From the NCBI GenBank assembly GCA_949317995.1, contig OX439040.1, positions 71,955,972-72,019,971 of the forward strand: a stretch of DNA of 64,000 nt. The letters run 5' to 3'. This document shows positions 55,576 through 64,000 of this stretch, in pieces. This stretch comes from Acholoe squamosa (lineage: Eukaryota > Annelida > Polychaeta > Phyllodocida > Polynoidae). The translations under genes were made by a program, and so were the position numbers. How positions within the stretch are numbered: position 1 is the stretch's first letter; each line of letters begins with the position of its first letter. A model generated the notes under the pieces. The model was not told the origin of the DNA. It did no database searches and saw nothing but the letters and a program-made list of their open reading frames with translations.

Positions 55576-56201
55576 AGAGACGTTCTGACACTGTTACTGA
55601 TGTGTGCTATTACACACACTGTCAGAGACGTTCTGACACTGTCACTGATGTGTGCTATTACACACACTGTCAGAGACGTTCTGACACTGTCACTGATGTG
55701 TGCTAAGACACTTACACTGTCAGAGACGATCTGACACTGTTACTGATGTGTGCTAAGACACTTACACTGTCAGAGACGATCTGACACTGTTACTGATGTG
55801 TGCTAAGACACTTACACTGTCAGAGACGTTCTGACACTGTCACTGATGTGTGCTATTACACACACTGTCAGAGACGATCTGACACTGTTACTGATGTGTG
55901 CTATTACACACACTGTCAGAGACGATCTGACACTGTTACTGATGTGTGCTATTACACACACTGTCAGAGACGATCTGACACTGTCACTGATGTGTGCTAT
56001 TACACACACTGTCAGAGACGATCTGACACTGTTACTAATATGTGTGCTATTACACACACTGTCAGAGACGATCTGACACTGTTACCGATGTGTGCTAAGA
56101 CACTTACACTGTCAGAGACGATCTGACACTGTTACTGATGTGTGCTACGACACTTACACTGTCAGAGACGACCTGACACTGTTACCGATGTGTGCTAAGG
56201 G
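55576..56201 (+). repeat. Satellite array of 48/50-bp units, about 13 copies
   Basis: Each unit reads AGAGACGATCTGACACTGTT, then ACTGATGTGTGCTA, then one of two tails: TTACACACACTGTC (48-bp unit) or AGACACTTACACTGTC (50-bp unit). Short inverted pairs (CTGACA/TGTCAG, GTGTG/CACAC) lie inside each unit. Open frames across it are by-products. Confidence 0.95.
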
Positions 56202-56604
56202 AGTGGTCATTATTGTGCCTATGCATGGGTGCTCAAATTTTCAGGATGTCAGGCCGTCACTTTTTAGGAAGGATGGAGTGTCACCCCATCTCTTTTTATG
56301 TATATGCTAATGTCCTGGGAACTGTCGCCTTTTAAAACCCCTGTGTCGCAACTGTCATGAGGGTCACTTTTTAACCATGTATAGGCACATTATTGATCAA
56401 TGGGGAAGGGAAGATGGTGAGTTTGAGGGAAGCGTAAAAAATTCAGACCCTCCTCATCCTCGGGGGGGGGTATAAAATGTTTTAACCCCTCTTGAGGGGT
56501 GGCCTAAAAATATTTTCCCTCTTTTTAGCAAAAAACTCTAGATAAAAGAGGGACGCAAACATTTTCATGAGGGGCAGACCCTGGGTGTGTGGAGTGGGTA
56601 GAAG

Positions 56605-57025
56605 TAAGACGTGGGGTGCAAAGTAGTCAAATATGGGGTGGCCAGGGTGCGAAGTATCAGAAGCAGGGTGGCTGGGCTGCGTTAAGTCAGATGTGGGATG
56701 GCTGGAATGCGTAAAGTCAGAAGCTGGGTGGCCATGGTGTGTAAAGTCAGACGTGGGGTGGCCAGGGTGCATAGAAGTCCGACGTGTGGTGTGTAAAAGT
56801 CAGATGTGGAGTGTGTAGAAGTCAGACATGGGGTGGCCTGGGTGCATAGAAGTCAGATTGTGGGTGGCCGAGGTGCGTAAAGTCAGACGCGGGGTGGGAA
56901 GGCTGCGTAGAAGTCAGATGCGGTGTGGCCGGGTTGCGTAAAGTCAGATGTGGGATGGCTGTGGTGTGTAAAGTCAGACATGGGGTGGCAGGGTGCATGA
57001 AGTCAGACGCAGGGTGGGCAGTGTA
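56605..57025 (+). repeat. GC-rich ~33-bp minisatellite
   Basis: About 13 diverged units around GTCAGACGTGGGGTGGCC and GGGTGCGTAAA. Frames here encode repeated CVKSEAGWP-like units without known function. Confidence 0.85.
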
Positions 57026-57218
57026 TGTACCCCTCCCCCCTCATCATCTTTTTATCAAAGAAAGGAGGGGATTAAAATTGGTCCAATTTTATATGACGTC
57101 ATTTATGTAGGTGCCCTAATAATTGTCATCAAGTCTACATGGTAGGTTTGACTGGAGCGGGGCGTTCGAAAAAAAATCTTTATCACCCCTTTTGAGAGAA
57201 ATGGTAGCCTGTACCAGA

Positions 57219-57387
57219 GGGGCCATCCATAAATGATGTCACGCAAAATTCTTGACCCCCCTCCCCCTCGTCACTTTTTTTTTGCCAAATTTGCAATGCT
57301 GAAGGTATATGGAAATTAATTTCAATATCTAACCGAGCCTGACCCCCCTGACCCCCCTCCAGCGTCACATCATTTGTGGATGGCCCC
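57219..57387. mobile_element. 169-bp MITE with GGGGCCATCCATAAATGATG ends
   Basis: The ends are inverted copies matching at about 24 of 26 positions, and the interior has C-rich runs (ACCCCCCTCCCCC). A degenerate, partly matching sequence (CCCCTCATCATC...TGACGTCATTTATGTA) lies just upstream at 57030-57110. Confidence 0.8.
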
Positions 57388-57799
57388 ACTGAGCCCCATT
57401 GGTGTCATAGGTCATGTCAACCGATAGATAACCACCAGACTAAATCAGAATCTATCAGCCCATATTTCAACACACTATTGCATTGATCTCTGAGTGATTA
57501 TGGACATAGACATAATTTATTGGTTTGGACCATTTGTGTACTAAGGCTGGGCAAAACAGATCGATTCTGAGCTAAGCATCAATTATTAATCCTGTGAAGC
57601 TTTTGTACCCACTATGCCAGATTATGATCAGATCTAGCTATCGTCAGTTGGCTGTAACAAGAGGAAACGATACAGCTGTCCTATCTGGGGCAGTATATTT
57701 AATCTCTCTGTAAAGGAAGTTAACCTTGTCATTTGACAATTGCACAATGCCCGATTCTTGGCATGATGCTTCACTACACCCTAAAGGAGTACTACACTA

Positions 57800-58820
57800 A
57801 GCTACCCAAGAAATGAAATTATCAGATAACTATTACCATTTGGGAATGTGCCAAATTACCATTATGTATGAATGCAGACAAGGACACTTCCAGATACTGC
57901 CATCTGTATTTAGTAAAGGGCTTAGTTCCGAGAGACCTAGTCCACATCCCTTCCTGCCCTCGTGCCTCTGTGAGTTGATCACCATTGTCACGTGACCAGT
58001 TGGTCCTGACCCCTTTTATCCCCAGCACTTTGATCTGTCTAGGATACCTGGGGAGGACCTGTGCCCATTGCTAATAGACTAAGTGATATTGGAAAGAGTC
58101 CAAGGCTATTAGTCATCCCTAGGGATCATACTGTATGAATAGATACCAAGTTGCTCCTCTCCAGTAAGCTGTCTGCAATATCTATTGAATATAGTTAGAT
58201 GAAACCTTTGTATACAATAGTATGATAGATACATATTATAGTTTTACCACAGTCTTTGCAATTACTACATTGAAAAACTGAGAGGCACGAAACTAGTCAG
58301 TGCAGACTTACTAAGTCCTCAGGTTGACGATACCTAAAACTGTAGCTTTAGGTCGTCAAAGTGACGACTTTAGGTCGTCATCCTGACCACCTAAGTCATC
58401 AGTATGATTACTTTCTATAGTCAGTATGACAAGTTTAGGTGGTCATTTGACCTTGACTACCGTAAACTCGTCTGTATTGACGAGTTTTAGGCGGCGGCAT
58501 GTTTTCTGTGTAGTCTTTACTTGAGTCCCTTATACTTTCACAATTATACCCCTTTCCAACTTGTTTAGGGATCAAAACAATGAAGGTTTCATAAAACTTT
58601 CCTCTTGTTTTCATTTTCTCCCTCTCTCAGGATTTTCCCAGCTCCCGTCTCAGGTCTATGCATTTCTTTTCAGTGAAATCTTTATTTGAATTATATTTCA
58701 GGTAGAGGTAGATACCTGGCAGAAGCATTTCATCTTTAGCTCCATATTGGCAAAATGATTTTCTTTACCAGATTATGAGATATAATCGTGACAGTAGAAA
58801 CTGATTGAAATATAGCAAGT
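57800..58820 (+). repeat. Ancient repeat, block IV copy
   Basis: Matches 60900-63110 in order, ending with the shared AGATTATGAGATATAATCG tract. Interrupted by the MITE at about 58262-58511. Confidence 0.6.
58262..58511. mobile_element. GTCGTCA-palindrome MITE, copy 2
   Basis: Contains TTGACGATACCTAAAACTGT, AGCTTTAGGTCGTCA and CTCGTCTGTATTGACGAG; ends CATTGAAAAACTG and TTTTCTGTGTAG. Confidence 0.7.
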
Positions 58821-59249
58821 CATGTCTTAGTAGCAAGCCCTCCTAATGCGTCAGTTTTTATAGCCTGTGCCCTCACATACGTAACGTTTGTAAACAAACT
58901 GTCATAAAAGCTGTTAAATATCATCCTATGTACACCAGATTTCATGTCCAAAACGTTACAATATAGGTTTACTTTTAAAAAATATCTGTCATTTGAGGTC
59001 TGTTCAATGATCCTAGCACTCATTATCCCCAGTAAGGGTAAGTAAGCCTGAAGTTCCTATCCAGATCTTTATTCTATTTGAACAATGTTCTAGCATAATC
59101 ATGACTATGCCCTTTACCATCAAGGTTCCCTTTCCCAACCTACGCTACTATTAAGAACTGTATGTTGCACTACATCCCTGAGGCGTGACCATACACTTAT
59201 CTGTGACTATCTGAATAGATTTGGACATGGGGTTCTATGTAAAGCTGCA

Positions 59250-59603
59250 GTTGCTAGGCACCCACATGACATAGCAATCATTTCTACTTATGTTCATGCT
59301 ATGTGATGTTCACAAGGGAGCTATATGCAATTTGAAATCAGTGAGCTATGTCCTTGAGGGGAGACTATGCACTACAGGTATGAATCTAGACATTGTTGTT
59401 ATGCAAAACTGCTATTGCTAGGCCACCACACAACCTAGCAACCTTTTATCACCTATATTCCTAGTCTATGATGGAAGTCACAGAAGAGTTATATACAAGT
59501 TTACATTAGGGGAGTATGTTGCTGAAAGGAAACCATGCAGATATGAGCATTCAAGCATATTTTCAGGCTTGGTTGCTATGCAAAGCTGCTGTTGCTAGGC
59601 AAC
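59250..59603 (+). repeat. Three spaced copies of an X-box-like GTTGCTAGGCAAC unit
   Basis: GTTGCTAGGCACC (59250-59262), ATTGCTAGGCCAC (59414-59426) and the exact GTTGCTAGGCAAC (59591-59603). Each is preceded by ATG(C/T)AAA(G/A)C and followed by CACA...TAGCAA. Spacing is 164 and 177 bp. The third matches the RFX X-box consensus; function is unknown. Confidence 0.7.
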
Positions 59604-59951
59604 CACACCATTTAGCAACAAAACAAAAGCAGCACTGTATTCTACTCAGCTGATTTATAGTGGGTAGGACCCACCAGGTACTATTTAGACTGCACATTTA
59701 TGTAATCAAAGTGAAATCTGAATCTATTGTCGGTCATTTTGAATTTCAGCCATATACAGCCTCGCCATTAAATCTTATGAAGTAGAAACATGCAGGGTTG
59801 TGATGTGGGGGGGGTGCATGGTGGGCCCTATCAGCCCCAAGCCTATTAGCATCAATTGCTATCCTTGGAAACTTCAATACCCAGTACGATGGATTATCAG
59901 CTATCTTCATTAAGCCATGACAAGAGCACATGCAATGGTCCTGACATTAAT

Positions 59952-59952
59952 G

Positions 59953-60003
<51 letters not shown>
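59952..60003. repeat. (CT)n microsatellite
   Basis: Nearly pure CT dinucleotides for about 50 bp. Confidence 0.95.
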
Positions 60004-60899
60004 TCAATTTCAATTTTATGGCATGATGTATAACTACCCCTGCAACGAGTGGCTGTCCAAGAATCTGATCAATAGGCCATAGCTACCATTGGGTAGTTAG
60101 GATAACGAGATTTGAAATACTTAATTGACTGTGTCATGTATCTAATGTGGGATACAATGAATAAAGTAGATTCTGGAACTACAATCCATTTACTCCTATC
60201 TTATCTGGTAGACTGTAGGTGAGTACCCTCTCCAGGAAAACGAACCTGTCAAAACTACCAGCTGGTATCTCCATTCAACTTGGTCATAATTGTTACAAGG
60301 TGGTGCCACTATGTCCATGGAGGCCACTGCTACTAATGGGTGATTGGACTTGATTGCCCTTTACAGTATTATATCATACCTCTAGGTGGCAGCAGCTCTC
60401 AGCATGTTCCCAGTCTAAGGAGGATATTTCAAATAGAATTTATCTACAAATAAGTCCCCAGAACACAAATGTGGCATCATAATTATATTGCTATGAATCC
60501 AAGCTTATGTTGATTAATTAGTGGGGTGCCTATGTATTGATTGGGGTTCAATTGGGGTGGTCTATAATAGTTAGCCAGTTAAACCTTAATCCTACCAGAA
60601 AAAGTGTCCCAGGTCAGAGAGAAATGTGGGTGTTATCAATCATTTCCCTGTCTAAAATGAACTAATTAAAACTTTACATGATCATCAAGATTTAGACCCC
60701 TCCTGTACTACTGATATGCTATAATGTGCCCTGCATCCACTAGAGACAGTCCAGGGCATGTGTAAAGTTGAGATCTTTAGCACTGTGACACATATAGATG
60801 CAAAAGTTAAGTAAAGAGCTGTCCACCCTGCACTGAGGAGTTTGTCAAATGGCCATGATACATGAATGCAGGTCCAAAGTGTTTTTTCAAATCCCTTGA
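60004..60899. other. Non-coding interval
   Basis: No gene or element ends recognised. Confidence 0.5.
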
Positions 60900-61023
60900 C
60901 AAGAAATAGTTGTACTGCATTTTATTGCTATGCAATCGGCTGGGAACTGTGAGACCTAGTCCACATAGCAAATGTCCTTGTGCCTTTGTGAGCAGATCAC
61001 TATGGGCATGTGGTCAGTTAGTC

Positions 61024-62568
61024 CAGGAGGTTAATTCAAAACATCCTGGGATCGCAACCTCAGAGATCTTAGGAATTATTCTACCTTATCCTATTAAGCA
61101 ATCTTAAGATTAGACTGCGTTCACATTTCCTAGCCAGCACTAAGATCGCATCGATCTTAGCCTCAGCCCTCCTACACTATTCCAAGAAGTACTGACTGGG
61201 CACAGGGCTAAGAGTCCCAAAATAAAGGAATAGCTGTGGAGCCACTCTTCTTCACAACAGTGTTTATACCATCATTCCCCGTTCCCATATGGGCTAACAA
61301 AACAGCACAGCGTGCAGTTGAACCCCGTACAGTATTCAAGAGTTGTTCCCATGAATGTATGATTTATGCTTGCCTATTAGAAGCATTGTGCCCTCCCCCC
61401 ACACTGAATACCCACTGCTACTGGAAAGTCGTCATATATGACGAGTTTAGGGTCATCAGAGGGTCGTCAGGCCTTCATGGCTACCCCGAGTCATCATACT
61501 GAGCACCTTGGCTCTGCTACTAGTTTAGGTGTTTGCCATAAGAGGACCCCACTATGCATTTCTGTGACACAGATGATGTATACTAGGGTGCATATAAGCT
61601 CATAAGTATACATTGTTCATATTGTTGTATTGAAAGGTGAAGTAATAAGGAGCATCTGATGAAGATTTTTACTGTAAAAAGATGGAAATGTTTAAGTGGA
61701 AATGTCAAAAGAGAAATAGATCCTTCTGCTAATAACACCTTGTGGATAGTGCTGGAATTTAAGTCCATGTCTATTCAGAGTCTATGACATAGTAGATGGG
61801 TGTACTCACACAGCACTACATAATGTTCAACTGACCCATGATAGTGGGTTCAGAAGAATAAATATACTGATTGATGGGTGAAGGGATAAGATATATACGT
61901 TACAGAAAGAACCCCCCCCCCCCAAAAAAAAAACAAAAAAACAGGGCCGACACTATTTGTTAATTGTAAGAAACAATACCAGTACCAGGATGTATCTATC
62001 TACTGCACAGAACAATATGAGTGACTGTAAAGGGCACCCAGAGTGACAGATGACTTTAGGTCGTCAGTGACAACCCAAAGTCTTCACCTATGACTACTCT
62101 ATGACGACCTAAAGCTGTAGATTTAGGTATCGTCAACTTGAGGACCTAAAGTCGTCAGTATTGATGAGTTTTGGATCCCGTAGGTTTTCAGTGCAGGACA
62201 AAGAGAGAGAAGGGAAGAATTACCTTACAATGCACTTAATGCATGAGTAGCCCTAAGAGCCCTCAAGGACACTCAGCAAACGTCCTCCCTCCCCTTTATA
62301 TGTATGCAGCAGGCTATTCACTCTTTCGATCAGGAGTGTTCCCTGTAAGTGCTCTTGTACTCAGGTGAAACCACTATGCAATTCTTTCACTAAGATCGCA
62401 GTGATCTTAGTGCTGGAAAAGGAACAGTGAAGTGATCCCAGGACTTGCTATTCTTGACAGGCCTGCAACCACTGCATTAGATAGGGTAGACTGGCCAGGT
62501 CTTATGATATGTACCTACACTAAGATCGCTGGGGTTGTAATCCTAGGATGTTTTGAATTAAGCTCCTG
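61024..62568. mobile_element. 747-bp inverted-repeat element, copy 2, inverted and interrupted
   Basis: 61024-61400 and 62200-62568 together are the inverse complement of 24313-25059. The ~800-bp middle is a later insertion. It sits inside block IV sequence; the copies at 57960-58140 and 53690-53870 show the uninterrupted site. Confidence 0.8.
61402..62200. mobile_element. GTCGTCA-palindrome MITE, copy 3, nested
   Basis: Begins CACTGAATACCCACTG and ends CCCGTAGGTTTTCAGTG. Both ends carry GTCGTCA/TGACGA motifs and the right part has TTTAGGTATCGTCAACTTGA. Its interior contains a C-run and A-run at about 61911-61942. Inserted in the 747-bp element. Confidence 0.65.
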
Positions 62569-64000
62569 ACTCCGTTTATTCCTGGCACTTGATCTGTCTA
62601 GGATACCTAGAGAGGAACTGCCTATTGCTTTCAGACTAAGTGATATTGGAAGGAGTCCAAGGCAATTAGTCATCTGTAGGGATCATACTGTATGAATAGA
62701 TACCAAGTTGTTCCTCTCCACTAAAGTATTGGCAAAATCCATAGAATATAGTAAGATGAAATCTTTGTATACAATTTGATAGAGATGATCCAGTACACTG
62801 TGTTAAATTGGTGGCTACATATCAAATGAAGTTATTAATGTAGTTCTGTATCCAAATGGAAATTACTTAATTATACTTTCACAATAACCATTCCAGTATG
62901 GTTTATGGATGCAAACAATGTAGGCATCATAATGCTGCCATCTTGTTCCAAATCTTTCCTTTTCACTTTCTCCCTTTCTCCAGCTCTCCGCTTGGGTCTA
63001 AGGTAGCTGTAGAGAGGCACTTCCCTTCTAGCTTCATATTGGAAAAGTTATACTAGATTATGAGATATAATCGCGACCGTAGAAACTGATTGAAATGCAA
63101 AAAGAGCAAGTCAGGTCTGAAATCATATAGTATGTATATTGCATAGAGAGAGTTGTCAGATTGATTACTGATAAAATAATAAAATGATACTGGCAGTTTG
63201 CTCAGGGTAATAACTTTCATATTGTCTACTCGGCTACTTCGATCTATAGGAAACTTCTTTGTAATGTCCGATAGTAACTACCTTCATTGCTTGACATTAT
63301 GTGGGAAGTTCTGAGGGGTAAAATGTTAATATCTAAAATGAACTTCATGAGCAAACTGCCACTATTCATTTGAAACTCCATCTGGATATCCCAGATACTC
63401 GGCTAAAGCAAGACTCTTAGCCAATACTTCAGAGACAATCGATTTTTTCATCATGCCTTTGATTGTAGAGCTGTGTAGCTTTTACAACGAAGCCCAGGTG
63501 ACAACAGAACAGAATTTCACTGTAGTACATGTGTTACAATGAATCTCTGTCAAAAATAACAGTAAAATCTTTATTTCAGAATTGCAGGATAACCAACATT
63601 TATTTGACAAACCTTTCCTTCATAGTGCTATGGAGAAAATGAAGAAAGCAGAAAAGGAGCAGTCACGTCTTATCAGGCAGGCCTTTATGGTATTTGACAG
63701 TTATGTTCTGCTCTCCTTTTGTCTGTTAGTGCGCTGACTTTGGCAATATCAAACTTTCAAGGGAGGTTAGTAGAACCTGAGGACTCTATTTTCTAAGTGG
63801 CCTGAATAGACTATTTCAAGTTTGGGGAAGCATCGGTAAGGGGAGGCCATTGAGGCAGCACCTGCCTTTCTAACAGACAGTTAATCCCTTCTTACAAATC
63901 ACCTTCTTCATTAGAGTATCCCGTTACTACTTCCCCTCACACTAAACCTATTCCCATCAACATCCATTTGCACAAGTCTAAAGGCCAAATCCCACAATGT
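62569..64000 (+). repeat. Block IV remainder and block III copy at the window end
   Basis: 62569-63110 continues block IV. 63780-63960 has block III landmarks (GAATAGACTATTTCAAGTTT, CACCTGCCTTTCTAAC). No gene is visible. Confidence 0.5.

Noticed and set aside
55576-56310. Repetitive open frames on both strands, and a possible CRISPR-like array
   Set aside because: Units are contiguous with no unique spacers, and all frames come from the 48/50-bp satellite in eukaryotic DNA.

Overview
This is animal genomic DNA, intron-bearing and AT-rich outside a few GC-rich exons. I see no host protein-coding gene that I can support. The window is a graveyard of mobile elements inside an old tandem duplication. 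The mixture (a Tx1/L1-type LINE, a tyrosine-recombinase retroelement, palindrome-rich foldback elements, many MITEs) fits a marine invertebrate such as a lancelet or another invertebrate deuterostome. That assignment is a guess from repeat content, not from a diagnostic gene.

Layout: 2-154 is the C-terminal end of a NADAR (YbiA-like) reading frame. It lies just upstream of a nearly full-length LINE ORF2 (651-4428, endonuclease plus reverse transcriptase, one frameshift) with a poly(A) end near 4730. From about 5 kb to 64 kb the background is made of diverged repeats that recur in the same order and orientation (block I, II, III, then I again). This looks like an ancient head-to-tail array of about 5-6 kb units, into which younger elements have inserted. 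The insertions are: a TA-flanked MITE (6501-6676); a 4-kb foldback element built from a giant inverted repeat full of AGTCC...GGACT palindromes with a 9-bp target duplication (15453-19409); an internally deleted Ngaro/DIRS-like retroelement with split direct repeats (21531-24109); two copies of a 0.75-kb inverted-repeat element (24313-25059 and 61024-62568, the second carrying a further insertion); a reverse transcriptase fragment closed by a perfect 72-bp inverted repeat (29337-29683); two opposite copies of a 0.8-kb repeat carrying a tRNA-like Pol III unit; and several small MITEs and satellites.

The most interesting object is 33192-42110. It has imperfect terminal inverted repeats, a spliced GC-rich gene whose frame stays open across three GT-AG introns, a C-terminal DDE-like transposase region, and about 14 copies of a 16-bp motif (GTTTGCCCGACTGAYC) confined to the element. 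Five of these copies sit in a 373/382-bp tandem array near the right end. I read it as a large DNA transposon with multiple subterminal transposase-binding sites. Its transposase gene is broken by a frame change and probable deletion near 38.2 kb. I cannot name its superfamily with confidence.

Stretches not listed as a gene or element were read and show only low-complexity or diverged repeat sequence; this is stated entry by entry.
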